Positions 8,594-17,841 of a stretch of DNA of 64,000 bases are shown here, piece by piece. Positions within the stretch are counted from its first letter, which is position 1; each line of letters opens with the position of its first letter. The stretch lies in NCBI GenBank assembly GCA_963823045.1, contig CAWGKA010000005.1, forward strand, positions 1 to 64,000, written 5' to 3'. Source of the DNA: JADLGL01 sp963823045. GTDB taxonomy: Bacteria > Pseudomonadota > Alphaproteobacteria > Rhizobiales > Kaistiaceae. A model generated the notes under the pieces. It was not told the DNA's origin, did no database searches, and was given only the letters and a program-made list of their open reading frames with translations. A program made the translations under genes and the position numbers.

Positions 8594-9054
8594 GACAGTG
8601 CCTCCGGCGGCCAGTGATCGGTGTCGCGGTCGGGGTGCTGGTAGCTGACGACAGTCCGGTTGAATTCGGCGCTCGCTGATGCCGGCTTCATGGGCAGTTC
8701 GTGCAGCGTGTCGAAGAATGTGAGCTTGTCGGTCGGGTTGGTCTGGATCTCGGGCGACGCGACGCTCGGGTCGTCGAACGCCCCGATCGCAAGCTCTGTG
8801 CCGCCCTCATATTCGTATGTGAGCGGCGTGCCGCAATCGGCGCAGAAGCCACGGTGGACGACGTTGGAGCTCTTGAACCGCTTCGGCCCGCCCCGCGTCC
8901 ACACGACGCCGTGGGCCGTGACGAACGGCCCGAAGAACGAGCCAAACGCCTTCTGGCACATGCGGCAATGGCAGATCGAGGCACGACCCAGGGACGCGGC
9001 GCGAAAACGCACAGCGCCGCACTGGCAGCCGCCGGTCAGTTCTGCGTCGGTCAT
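8590..9054 (-). CDS. GFA-family zinc protein (paralog 1)
   Basis: 154-aa member of the GFA/CENP-V family (glutathione-dependent formaldehyde-activating enzyme fold). Zinc ligands appear as GGCQCGAVRF, CHCRMCQKAFG and GFCADCGTPL. The real substrate of most bacterial members is unknown, so formaldehyde-glutathione activity should not be assumed. It shares an unusual C-terminal tail (HPDxDTDHWPPE) with the next gene, showing tandem duplication. Its ATG overlaps the stop of the upstream paralog (ATGA), and its TGA overlaps the ATG of the short ORF before cimA. Confidence 0.85.
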   Translation of the reverse strand: MTDAELTGGCQCGAVRFRAASLGRASICHCRMCQKAFGSFFGPFVTAHGVVWTRGGPKRFKSSNVVHRGFCADCGTPLTYEYEGGTELAIGAFDDPSVASPEIQTNPTDKLTFFDTLHELPMKPASASAEFNRTVVSYQHPDRDTDHWPPEALS

Positions 9055-9548
9055 GGCTTCATCTCCGGCGGCCAGTGATCGGTGTCATGATCCGGATGCT
9101 GGTGATTGGTCGTGCGGATGTGCTCGACCCGCGTCGCATCCGCGTCTTCCTCGGTGACCTTGCCCGGCAGGTCGATGAGTTCGGCGAGCCAGGGCAAACG
9201 GCCCTCGACGCCATATTGCTCGATCGGCTTCATCTCTTCCGGATGGTCGAGCGAGCCGATCGATACGGCTGTCCATTTCGAGGTGAAATATCGGAATGTC
9301 AGCGGCGTGCCGCAATTGGCGCAGAAGCCCCGCTCGGCCTCGTCGGACGAATTGAACGTTGCGATCGTGCCCCGCGTCACCTCGAAGTCCTCCTTGAGGA
9401 TGCCGCCGGCGAGCGGCGCATAGAAGGCGCCGAACGCCTTCTGGCACATGCGGCAATGGCAGATATGCGGGTATTTCGGCATGGCGTGGATTGCGTAGCG
9501 CACGGCGCCACACTGGCAGCCGCCGGTGATGTGAACCGCGTCGCTCAT
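9051..9548 (-). CDS. GFA-family zinc protein (paralog 2)
   Basis: 165-aa GFA/CENP-V family protein with zinc-binding motifs GGCQCGAVRY, CHCRMCQKAFG and GFCANCGTPLTF. It is the tandem paralog of 8590-9054; both end in HPDxDTDHWPPE, a tail I do not recall as a standard part of the domain. The start at ATG 9548 is chosen because the ATG overlaps the cysS stop as ATGA; an open extension further upstream runs through cysS in the wrong frame. Function is unknown beyond a probable zinc-dependent thiol or glutathione-adduct activity. Confidence 0.85.
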   Translation of the reverse strand: MSDAVHITGGCQCGAVRYAIHAMPKYPHICHCRMCQKAFGAFYAPLAGGILKEDFEVTRGTIATFNSSDEAERGFCANCGTPLTFRYFTSKWTAVSIGSLDHPEEMKPIEQYGVEGRLPWLAELIDLPGKVTEEDADATRVEHIRTTNHQHPDHDTDHWPPEMKP

Positions 9549-10981
9549 CGCTTGACCTCCCATTCGGTGGTGACCTCGCCGGTGGCGGGGTCTTTCCGGT
9601 CCATCAGCTGAATGCCCATCGCCTCGAGTTCGGCGCGGATGCGGTCGGCCTCGGCGAAGTCCTTGTTCTTGCGGGCGGCGATACGGGCGGCGATGCGGTC
9701 CTGGATCGCCTCTGTGCCATTGCCCGCGCCGGCGGCAGCGAGGACACGCCGGTCCCCGTCCGCGCGCCATGCGGCGTAGCTGTCGCCAGTGACGCCGAGA
9801 AGCCGCAGGGAGCCGGCGAGCGGCTCGGCAAGGCCTTGGTTTGCTAGCTCGTGCATCGCGGAGATCGCGCGCGGTGTGTTGAGGTCGTCGTCGAGCGCCT
9901 CGATGACCTGAACTGGGGGCACTGTCGGCTCCACAGCACCGATGACGCGCGACCACGCGTCCATCGCCTGCTCCGCTTCCTTCAGCGCCTTCACCGTCCA
10001 GTCGATCGGCTGGCGATAATGCGTGCGCAGCATGGCGAGCCGGACGACATCGCCCGGCCAGTCCTTCAGCACGTCGTGGATGGTGATGAAGTTGCCGAGG
10101 CTCTTCGACATCTTCTCGCCCTCGACCTGCAGGAAGCCGTTGTGCAGCCAGTAATTGGCCATCATTTCGGTGCCGTGGGCGCAGCGCGACTGGGCGATCT
10201 CGTTCTCATGGTGCGGGAAGACGAGGTCGATGCCGCCGCCATGGATGTCGAAGGTGTCGCCGAGATACTCGCCGGCCATCACCGAGCATTCGAGATGCCA
10301 GCCCGGACGGCCCTTGCCCCAGGGCGAATCCCAGGCCGGCTCGCTGGGATCGGAGGGCTTCCACAGCACGAAATCCATCGGGTCGCGCTTGTAGGGCGCA
10401 ACCTCGACGCGGGCGCCGGCGATCATGTCCTCGAGCGATCGGTTGGCGAGATGGCCATATTCGAGCGCGCCGTCGGCCGCCTTCCAGGAGCGGACGTCGA
10501 AGAGCACGTGGCCCTCGGCCTCATAGGCGTGCCCCTTGGCGATCAGCTCCGCGATCATCGCGATCATGCCGGCGATGTGCTCGGTGGCGCGCGGCTCGAC
10601 CGTCGGCGGCAGGCAGCCGAGCGCCGCGACGTCCTCGTGGAACTGGCGCTCGGTGGTCTCCGTGACCTTGCGGATCGCCTCGTTCAGCGGAAGGCCGGGA
10701 AACTCCTCCGCGGCCCGCGCGTTGATCTTGTCATCAACGTCCGTGATGTTGCGCACATAGGTGACGTGGCTCTCGCCGTAGAGATGGCGGAGCAGCCGGA
10801 ACAGCACGTCGAAAACGATCAGCGGCCTGGCGTTGCCGATATGGGCGAAGTCATAGACCGTCGGCCCGCACACATACATGCGGACATTGCCCGGATCGAT
10901 CGGGACAAAATCGTCCTTCTTCCGCGTCAGCGTGTTGCTGAGGCGGAGGCCCTTGAAGCCGTCTTGCGATCGATCGGACAC
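9545..10981 (-). CDS. cysS: Cysteine--tRNA ligase
   Basis: Class I aminoacyl-tRNA synthetase charging tRNA-Cys. HIGN is at residues 47-50 and KMSKS at 290-294. The zinc-binding set (Cys38 in YVCGPTVYD, Cys232 in ECSVMAGE, His257 in FPHHENE) that selects cysteine is present. At 478 aa it is normal length with an intact frame. It is the first gene of the leftward chain that continues through two GFA genes to cimA, each junction a 4-bp overlap, so a housekeeping promoter upstream of 10981 probably drives all four. Confidence 0.97.
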   Translation of the reverse strand: MSDRSQDGFKGLRLSNTLTRKKDDFVPIDPGNVRMYVCGPTVYDFAHIGNARPLIVFDVLFRLLRHLYGESHVTYVRNITDVDDKINARAAEEFPGLPLNEAIRKVTETTERQFHEDVAALGCLPPTVEPRATEHIAGMIAMIAELIAKGHAYEAEGHVLFDVRSWKAADGALEYGHLANRSLEDMIAGARVEVAPYKRDPMDFVLWKPSDPSEPAWDSPWGKGRPGWHLECSVMAGEYLGDTFDIHGGGIDLVFPHHENEIAQSRCAHGTEMMANYWLHNGFLQVEGEKMSKSLGNFITIHDVLKDWPGDVVRLAMLRTHYRQPIDWTVKALKEAEQAMDAWSRVIGAVEPTVPPVQVIEALDDDLNTPRAISAMHELANQGLAEPLAGSLRLLGVTGDSYAAWRADGDRRVLAAAGAGNGTEAIQDRIAARIAARKNKDFAEADRIRAELEAMGIQLMDRKDPATGEVTTEWEVKR

Positions 10982-11183
10982 GAATGATCCCTCCCGGGCC
11001 GGCCGGGGGCGTCCAACTCGATCTTCAAAGGTACAGGAGGACGGCCTCAGCCAGCGGGTTTGCTAGCGGATAATGATAATCCGACAGATGTTAATTGCGC
11101 GCGAAGGCGCCTTGGCCGTCATGGTCGTCATGGGGCCAAGGTCTTCCTTCATTCCGCTGGCTAGGTCAAGCCGCGCGCGCCGG

Positions 11184-11764
11184 TTAGGCGCGCGCCGTTT
11201 CGCCACCGCTGGCGCCGCGGATGACGGCGACGATCACGGTTGCGACGAGCGCCGCGAGCGAACCTGCGAGCGCCAGCCATTTGAGGCCGGTTACGGTCGA
11301 TGCCAAGGCAACGGCCGCGCTCGCCGGGTTTTCACCCGCACCAAGAACGATCCACAGGGCGATGTCCTCGACCCAGTCGCAGGCAAACGCGACGAAGGAC
11401 AAGGCGACGACGACCAAGCCGGATGTTCTCATGCAGCGGCACCGCGAAACGATGCCCCGGGCGGGTGAGCCAAAGGAAGATGCTCGACACGGCCAGGAAC
11501 AGGAACGGCGCGAAGAGGAAGTCGGTGATCAGCTGGCTGGACGAATAGTAGGACCGGCCATCGGCGCCGAGGGCGGTGAGCAAGCTCGACCGCTTCCTCA
11601 AGATTATAGCCGCTGAAGCGCATATCGAACGTATCGAGCGCCGTGATGTCACGAAGATGCGGGCCGGTCACCAAGCCCAGAATCGCCCCCAAGCCGAGCG
11701 CGATCACGAGAAATGCGAGGACGTGCCAGGGCTTCAGGCCCTTGTCGATCCGGTCAAAAACCAC
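11184..11764 (-). CDS. Unknown membrane protein (about 190 aa), frame-broken
   Basis: Three overlapping frames join into one protein that starts at GTG 11764 (MVFDRIDKGLKPWHVLAF...). Four hydrophobic stretches are visible: WHVLAFLVIALGLGAILGL, LITDFLFAPFLFLAVSSIFLW, TSGLVVVALSFVAFACDW and WLALAGSLAALVATVIVAV. Frame changes fall near 11583 (VEL then LTALGADG; an extra T, CTTG for CTG) and near 11434. No family is recognised. A GC-rich 9-bp hairpin (11173-11181 with 11187-11195, loop GGTTA) spans its stop codon and could act as a weak terminator. Confidence 0.65.
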
Positions 11765-11873
11765 GGTATTGTCTCCCCCACACAGAGCGGCCTATTGGCC
11801 ACTCGGTCCATTCCGCGCCTTATTACCTACCCGAAGCGGGCTTGACCAGCCTCCGCTTCGTCGCAGCCTGGTC

Positions 11874-12945
11874 ATGGCGCTTGGCCAAGCTACTCCGTTC
11901 GTCGTAGAACGATTCGGGGCGTTTTGGAGGCACATTTCGCCATGCTTTGGCGGACGCATATCGTATCTGGTTCTGCTCGTGGCGGCGGTCACGACGATAA
12001 CCACCCCGGTACTGGCTCAGCAGCAGCAGATCTGCCTGACGCTGGAATCGCAGCTGGCTGCGCTGGAACGGCAGAATCCGGCGACCGTCTACCAGAACCT
12101 CCAGGCGCAATATTCGCAGGTTCAGCAAGCATATAGCCAGACCTATGCCCAGGCGCAGCAGATGGGCTGCATCCGCCTGTTCCAGTTCAACGTGCCGGCG
12201 AGCTGCAGCGGCATCCTCGCCCAATTGAACAGTCTAGATGACCAGCGCAATGCACTGCAGCCAGCAGTTGCAGCAGGCCAGTCCGAACCAGAACGCAGCG
12301 GCGCGCAACAACATCCTGCGGGCGCTCGCCGCCAATAATTGCGGCCCGCAATATGCGCCCTATGCCGACCAGGGCATCGGCAATGGCGGGCTGCTCGACC
12401 GCTTGTTCGGCGTGCCCCAGAACGGCGCCGTCGGAAACAACCTGATTCCGCTCGTCACCACCTACCGAACGATCTGCGTGCGCGGCTGCGACGGCTATTA
12501 TTTCCCGCTCAGCTTCTCGACGACGCCCGCGCATTTCGAAACGGACCAGCAGATTTGCGAGGCGCAATGTCCGGGCGCGCAGCTCTACTATTACGAAAAT
12601 CCCGGAGCCACACCGGAGACTGCGTTGTCGCTCACAGGCCAGCCGATCACCGGCCATGCCGAACGCTTTTGCCTACCGGCTTGCCTATTACCCGGAATGC
12701 CGCTGCCAGCCGATGACGCCGATCCCGACCAACACGGCGAACTACACACCGCTGACGGAGGAAGCGACCCAGGTCATCGCCGCCGCGACGCCCGGCATTC
12801 CGCTGCCGGTGATGCGGCCCGATCCAAGCGAGGACCCTGAGACGATTGCCAACCGGTTCGGCGGCTTCACGCCCGGCCCCTTCACCCTCGGCGTCGCCGA
12901 CACGACCGCGGCCATGATGGTCACCGATGACGGGACTGCGGCTAA
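11874..12945 (+). CDS. Secreted DUF2865 protein, frame-broken
   Basis: The protein opens with a hydrophobic signal segment (ISYLVLLVAAVTTITTPVLAQ), then a Gln-rich helical region (residues about 45-110), then the DUF2865 core: TICVRGCDGYYFPLSF, a QQICEAQCPGAQLYYYEN segment and paired cysteines in YPECRCQP. DUF2865 proteins are envelope proteins of unknown function in Hyphomicrobiales. The frame breaks near 12236 and near 12645. At the first, removing a T (CTAG to CAG) gives LNSQMTSAMHCSQQ; at the second, removing a T gives QPTPAMPNAFAYR. The 3' end is uncertain: TAA at 12943-12945 lies in another frame and abuts the probable gltX end, and without a third shift the reading runs to 13006. Confidence 0.75.
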
Positions 12946-14288
12946 TCGGGCCAGCGTATCTCTACGCCCAATAAGGGGCAGCAGCGCCGCAAGTTCCGGC
13001 CCGTGATCGAAGCCGGTTAGCGCCTGGCGGAGCGGCATGAAGAGCGCCCTTCCCTTGCGGCCGGTCGCTGCCTTGATTGCGGAGGCCCAGGCACCGAAGG
13101 TTCCCTCGTCCCACGGTTCGGGTGGCAACAGCTCGGCCGCAGCGGCGATCAGCCCATCATCCTCAGCGGGCAATGGCCCCGGCGAGACGGGACCGGTGAC
13201 GACGCGCCACCAGGCGCGCAGCATCGGCGAGCTTGGTGCAGTTACCCCGGATGGCGAGCCAGAAGGCCTCGCCGCCTTCGACGCCCATGCCGGCAAGCCG
13301 GTCGGCGACGTCCTGGTAAGGCGTGCCATGCAGCAGGCGGGCGTTGAGCGAATCGAGTTCGGTGAGATCGAACCGGGCCGGCGCCCGCGACACTGTCTCC
13401 GGCGAGAAGGCCGCGGCGAGGTCGGCGAGGCTCGCCATCGGCTCGACTGCCGCCGACGTGCCGATCAGCGTCGCCAGCGTCGCCACCGCCATCGGCTCAT
13501 AGCCGGCGTCCCGCAAGGCTGGCGATCGAACGCGAGCCGGTTCGCTTCGACAGGCCCTCACCGCCCTCGGCGGTGAGGAGATTGTGGTGTCCGAAGATCG
13601 GCGTCGCCGATCCAAGCGCCTCGAACAGCGCGATCTGCACGGCGGTGTTGGTGACGTGGTCCTCGCCACGGACGATATGGGTGATCCGCCTGTCCATGTC
13701 GTCGACCACGGAGGGTAGCGTGTAGAGGAAACTGTCATCCTCGCGGACGAGAACCGGATCCGACAGCGCCGCGAGGTCGATGGTCTGCGGACCGCGGAAA
13801 AGGTCGGTCCAGCTGATCTCCCTTCCCGCCTCGTCCGGCTGCGTCAGCAGGAAACGCCAATGCGGCTTCCGACCCGCCGCAATGCACTCAGCGCGCTCGC
13901 CATCGGTGAGCCTCAGCGCGGCACGGTCGTAGACAGGCGGCAAACCACGGCGACGCTGACGCTGACGCTTCGCCTCCAGTTCCTCAGGCGTCTCGAAACA
14001 GGGATAGAGCCGCCCCGCCGCTTTCAGCTCTTCCGCGGCGGCGCGATAGCGCTCAAGCCGTGCGGACTGGTGGAAGATTTCGTCGGGCTCGATGCCAATC
14101 CAACGCAAATCGGCGAGAATCGCTTCGGCGAAAGCGGGGTGTGACCGTTCGGCATCAGTGTCATCAAATCGCAACAGGAACGCACCGTCCTGGCGCTTGG
14201 CGATGATCCAGTTGAACAGCGCAGTGCGCAGATTTCCAACGTGAATCAGCCCTGTCGGGGATGGCGCGAAGCGAAGGCGGGCTGTCAT
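12942..14288 (-). CDS. gltX: Glutamate--tRNA ligase, frame-broken
   Basis: Class I synthetase. The HIGH motif appears as HVGN in FAPSPTGLIHVGNLRTALFN, and the KMSKS equivalent as GEGLSKRTGS. The N-terminal 250 residues are clean from ATG 14288. The rest continues in two other frames: near 13520 (SIAS then LRDAGYEPMAV, one extra T) and near 13222 (KLADA then WWRVVTGPVSPG). The last recognisable segment is ELAALLPLIGRRDTLARLA; a further 1-base shift would give a stop at 12942, otherwise the frame runs on to 12742. Many alphaproteobacteria carry two GluRS genes; this may be the one that also charges tRNA-Gln, but that cannot be decided from sequence alone. Confidence 0.88.
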
Positions 14289-14430
14289 GATTTTAGCGTA
14301 AACGGACCGTTAACGGAGGACAATCAATGTAGTCTGCGAGCGTCGCCGGCTACGTATCGGCTTCTTTCAGCGATTCGGCATCGGCGACGCGCACTGATAT
14401 TCTTTTCAATGGACGGCATTGGGGTCATGC

Positions 14431-15103
14431 ATGTCGCAAGGGGCGATTACTGAAAACGGCACCGTCGGGCCTTTGGGGCTGACGCGACGGGGGCTTCTCA
14501 TCGGGCTGCCGCTGACATTGGCGGCGTGCCAGGTCGGCACAGGCCCACAAAGCAATCCTTATGACATCTACGGGCCGATCACCACGGAACCATTTCCGAT
14601 TCCGGCGGTCGAATCTGTCGGAGGTCAATCCAGCCTTCTATCGCAAGGTCGTCAGCGTCCCGGCCCATATTCCCAACAATCCCGGCGAGATCGTCGTCGA
14701 TCCCTTCAACCGCTATCTCTTCCTCGTCATGACGGACAATATGTGCATCCAATATGGCTGCGGCGTCGGACGAGAAGGCTTCGGCTGGTCGGGTCATGCC
14801 TATGTCGGCCGGAAGGCGGAATGGCCAACCTGGACGCCGCCCGCCGAGATGGTGGCGCGCGATCCGCTCGCGCGGCCTTGGGCCGGCGGCATGCCGGGCG
14901 GGCCACAGAACCCGCTGGGCGCGCGGGCGCTCTATCTCTACCGCGGCTATTCCGACACCCTCTACCGCATCCACGGCACCAATCAGCCCGCGAGCATCGG
15001 CCTTGCCATGTCGTCGGGCTGCATCCGGCTGCTCAATCAGGATGTCATCGACCTCTACAACATGGTGCCGGTCGGCACGAAGGTGACGGTTTTGCCGGCC
15101 TGA
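14431..15103 (+). CDS. L,D-transpeptidase (YkuD), lipoprotein-type signal, frame-broken
   Basis: Peptidoglycan cross-linking enzyme. The YkuD catalytic signature is visible as IHGTNQPASIGLAMSSGCIRL (HG...S-x-GCIR, nucleophile Cys). The N-terminus has twin arginines (LTRRGLLIGLPL) and a lipobox LAAC, suggesting Tat or Sec export and lipidation. The frame changes near 14622: removing one T gives PAVELSEVNPAFYRKVV. ATG 14431 is used; the 142 bp shared with divergent gltX includes the dyad AACGG-A-CCGTT. It converges on nadE with a 9-bp gap. Paralogs with this architecture are common in rhizobia and make 3-3 cross-links or anchor outer-membrane proteins. Confidence 0.87.
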
Positions 15104-15112
15104 CCGGCGGCT

Positions 15113-16774
15113 TCAGTCTTCGACGAAGCTGTTGGTGATCGGATAGCGCCGGCCGCGGCCGAAATTGCGCTCGGTCACCTTCACGCCGGGCGGCGCCTGA
15201 CGCCGCTTGTATTCGGCGATGGCAACCATGGAAGCGATGCGGCGGACGATGGCCGGATCGAACCCCTCGGCGATGATCTCGGCGATGCTTTTCTCGTGCT
15301 CGATGAGGTCGACGAGAATGGCGTCGAGCGTGTCGTATGGCGGCAGGCTGTCCTGATCGGTCTGGTTTTCGCGAAGTTCCGCCGTCGGCGGCTTGGTGAT
15401 GATCGCGTCCGGGATCACCTCGCCCGAAGGCCCGAGCAATCCAGCCGGGCGGTGGACATTGCGCCATTTGGCGAGGCGATAGACCTCGGTCTTGAACAGG
15501 TCCTTCAGCGGATTGAAGCCGCCATTCATGTCGCCATAAAGCGTGGCATAGCCGACCGAGACCTCGGACTTGTTGCCGGTCGTCACCAGCATCTCGCCGA
15601 ACTTGTTGGAGATCGCCATGAGGATCACGCCGCGTGTGCGCGCTTGCAGGTTCTCCTCGGTGGCGTCGCGCGCCCGGCTCTCGAAGAGCGGCGCGAGGAC
15701 CGTCTCGAAACCCTCGACCGGCTCGGCAATCGGGATGACGTCGTAGTGGACGCCGAGCGCCTTGGCGCAGGCCGCCGCGTCGCTCAAGCTCGCCTCCGAC
15801 GTGAAGCGATAAGGCAGCATGACGCAGCGGACATTTGCGGCGCTCAGAGCGTCGACGGCCATCGCCGCCGTCACTGCGGAATCGATGCCGCCGGACAGGC
15901 CGATGACAACCTTGGCGAAGGCGTTCTTGGCGACATAGTCGCGAAGGCCGACGACGCAGGCGGTCCAGTCGGCCTCCTCGTCGGAAAGCGGCGCGGCCAC
16001 GTCGCCTGCCCCGATGACGGCGCCGGATGCGGTGCGCTCCAGCGAAACTGATTCAACCGTCTCGGCGAACCACTTGGTCTGGAAGGCAATATCGCCGTCG
16101 CGGTCGACGCCGAAGGAGCCGCCGTCGAAGACGAGTTCATCCTGACCGCCGACCATGTTGACGTAGAGCACAGGACAGCCGGCCGCTCGCGCGGCGACCC
16201 GCGCCACGGCAAGCCGCCTTTGTGCCTTGTGATGCCAATAGGGCGAGCCATGGATGCTGACGAGGATATCGGCGCCGGCCTCGCCGATCTCGCGGCAAAA
16301 GCCCTCCGACCACAGATCCTCGCAAATCGGCACGCCAAGGCGTAGCCCGCGGAACTCGACCGGCGCCGGCCGAGGCCCCTCGGCGAAGACGCGCTTCTCG
16401 TCGAACACGCCATAATTCGGCAGCTCGACCTTGTGCCGGATCGCGGCAATCTCGCCTCCATCGAGCAGCAGGGCGGAATTGTACAGGCTACCGCCCTCCT
16501 CCCACGGGGTGCCGACAAGGATGGCCGGACCGCCATCGGCGGTGTCGGCGGCGAGCAATTCGACGGCGCGGCGGCACGCAGCGATGAAGGCCGGACGCAG
16601 GACGAGGTCCTCCGGCGGATAGCCGGAAATGAACAGCTCCGGCAGGACGAGGAGGTCGGCGCCGGCGGCCTGGCGGCGCGCCACGCGCACGCGTTCGCGA
16701 TTGCCGGCGACGTCGCCGACGATCGGATTGAGTTGCGCCAGGGCGACGCGGAGCGTGCTGTTGCCGTTGTTCAT
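15113..16774 (-). CDS. nadE: NAD+ synthase, glutamine-hydrolysing
   Basis: Two-domain enzyme for the last step of NAD+ synthesis. The N-terminal nitrilase-type glutaminase domain (about 1-260) shows the Glu-Lys-Cys triad regions LPELFISGY, HKVELPNYGVFDE and PICEDLW. The C-terminal ATP-pyrophosphatase domain has SGGIDSAVT and TTGNKSEVSVGYATLYGD. Length (553 aa) is typical and the frame is intact, which is notable beside the broken gltX and transpeptidase genes. ATG 16774 is preferred to GTG 16783 on the basis of the AAGGCG sequence upstream. Cytoplasmic. Confidence 0.96.
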   Translation of the reverse strand: MNNGNSTLRVALAQLNPIVGDVAGNRERVRVARRQAAGADLLVLPELFISGYPPEDLVLRPAFIAACRRAVELLAADTADGGPAILVGTPWEEGGSLYNSALLLDGGEIAAIRHKVELPNYGVFDEKRVFAEGPRPAPVEFRGLRLGVPICEDLWSEGFCREIGEAGADILVSIHGSPYWHHKAQRRLAVARVAARAAGCPVLYVNMVGGQDELVFDGGSFGVDRDGDIAFQTKWFAETVESVSLERTASGAVIGAGDVAAPLSDEEADWTACVVGLRDYVAKNAFAKVVIGLSGGIDSAVTAAMAVDALSAANVRCVMLPYRFTSEASLSDAAACAKALGVHYDVIPIAEPVEGFETVLAPLFESRARDATEENLQARTRGVILMAISNKFGEMLVTTGNKSEVSVGYATLYGDMNGGFNPLKDLFKTEVYRLAKWRNVHRPAGLLGPSGEVIPDAIITKPPTAELRENQTDQDSLPPYDTLDAILVDLIEHEKSIAEIIAEGFDPAIVRRIASMVAIAEYKRRQAPPGVKVTERNFGRGRRYPITNSFVED

Positions 16775-16812
16775 TGCCGGCACGCCTTAGCGTGCCGGCG
16801 TCTCAGCCGCAA

Positions 16813-17361
16813 TTATGCCGGCATGGTCGGGCCAGGCTGGAAGGTCATGGCGAGGCCGTTCATGCAGTGGCGCTTGCCGGTGGGCTGCGGGCCGTCGTTG
16901 AAGATGTGGCCGAGATGGCCGCCGCAACGGCGGCAATGTTCCTCGACGCGGACCATGCCCAGCGTGGTGTCGGTCTTGGTCCGGGTGGCATTGTCGAGCG
17001 CCTGCCAGAAGCTCGGCCAACCCGTGCGGGAATCATACTTCGTCTCCGACGAGAAAAGCGGCAGATCGCAGCCGGCGCAGAAGAACATGCCAGCGCGATG
17101 CTCGTCGAGCAGCGGGCTGGTTTCTCCCAGCAGCGTGTTGGTGAACGGATACTCCGTCGCCTCCTGGCGCAGGACGGCGAACTGCGCCGGCGTCAGAATT
17201 GCCCGCCACTCGTCCTCGGAATGAACGACCTCATAGACGCCGTCGCTGGCAGGCGGATCGCCGGCTGCCTGGGCGAAGACCCGGCCGACCGTGCCTACAG
17301 CGAAGGCGGTTGCGCCGACGCCGAGCGTCGAGGACATCAGGAATGCGCGTCTGCTGATCAT
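16813..17361 (-). CDS. msrB: Peptide-methionine (R)-S-oxide reductase MsrB with Tat-type signal
   Basis: Reduces methionine-R-sulfoxide in proteins. Two CxxC zinc sites (FFCAGCDLPL and HCRRCGGHLGH) and the catalytic Cys in KRHCMNGLAMTF are present. An N-terminal twin-arginine signal (MISRRAFLMSSTLG...VFAQAA) predicts export, so this is a periplasmic repair enzyme rather than the usual cytosolic form. It would need an electron donor in the periplasm, and no DsbD-like or MsrPQ partner lies nearby. No msrA is seen in the window. The frame is intact. Confidence 0.92.
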   Translation of the reverse strand: MISRRAFLMSSTLGVGATAFAVGTVGRVFAQAAGDPPASDGVYEVVHSEDEWRAILTPAQFAVLRQEATEYPFTNTLLGETSPLLDEHRAGMFFCAGCDLPLFSSETKYDSRTGWPSFWQALDNATRTKTDTTLGMVRVEEHCRRCGGHLGHIFNDGPQPTGKRHCMNGLAMTFQPGPTMPA

Positions 17362-17522
17362 CGGAGACTCCTTGAGCTGTCAGTGCGGACGATACGCAGG
17401 AGACAGTGTCTTGGTTTCCGACTGTGCGAGCCTTTCCTTCCCATGCAAAACAAAGCGACGTGAGCGGGAACGCCAAACGCTGCAAAAGCCCGGCTCCCGG
17501 CCACGTTCAACTCATCGTCAAC

Positions 17523-17822
17523 TCAGAAGGAAGCTGGCCGGTTCTTCAGCTTGTCGTCGCCGAACTGCTCCCGGAGCATCTGTTCGTAGCGCTTCACCAT
17601 CAGAGCGATGAAGGCTTCGTCGTCGACATTCTTCGGGCCGTTTTGCCAGGTGAAGACACCGTAGCGAGAGACGGCATAGAGGAATGCGAGATGCACCGCG
17701 TCCTTGCGCATCTCAAGTGCCGAATGATTGGCAAAGCCGATGACCTTGTCGGACAATGCGAGGAAGCGATCCTTGCTGACGCCGACGTCCTTCGCCAGTG
17801 TTTCCGCGACTTGCGTACCCAT
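17523..17822 (-). CDS. Small hypothetical protein (99 aa)
   Basis: An intact 99-residue soluble protein, predicted mostly helical, with DRFLALSDKVIGFANHSA, a Tyr/Phe/Trp-rich centre (AVSRYGVFTWQNG) and a charged C-terminus (YEQMLREQFGDDKLKN). It has no signal peptide or membrane segment, and I do not recognise the family. It lies between msrB and a DMT permease on the same strand, 20 bp downstream of the permease start, so it may be autonomous. Gene-like composition and a CCCGTTACC-spaced GAGAGG upstream of the ATG support it as real. Confidence 0.65.
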   Translation of the reverse strand: MGTQVAETLAKDVGVSKDRFLALSDKVIGFANHSALEMRKDAVHLAFLYAVSRYGVFTWQNGPKNVDDEAFIALMVKRYEQMLREQFGDDKLKNRPASF

Positions 17823-17841
17823 TCCATTCCTCTCCCGTTAC

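Noticed and set aside
11172..11196. GC-only hairpin at the membrane protein stop as a strong terminator
   Set aside because: The stem is alternating GC with no T-tract in either direction; kept only as a note in that gene's entry.
12742..12945. Long C-terminal extension of gltX
   Set aside because: The residues after LARLA have no place in GluRS and are antisense to the DUF2865 gene; a small shift gives a normal stop.
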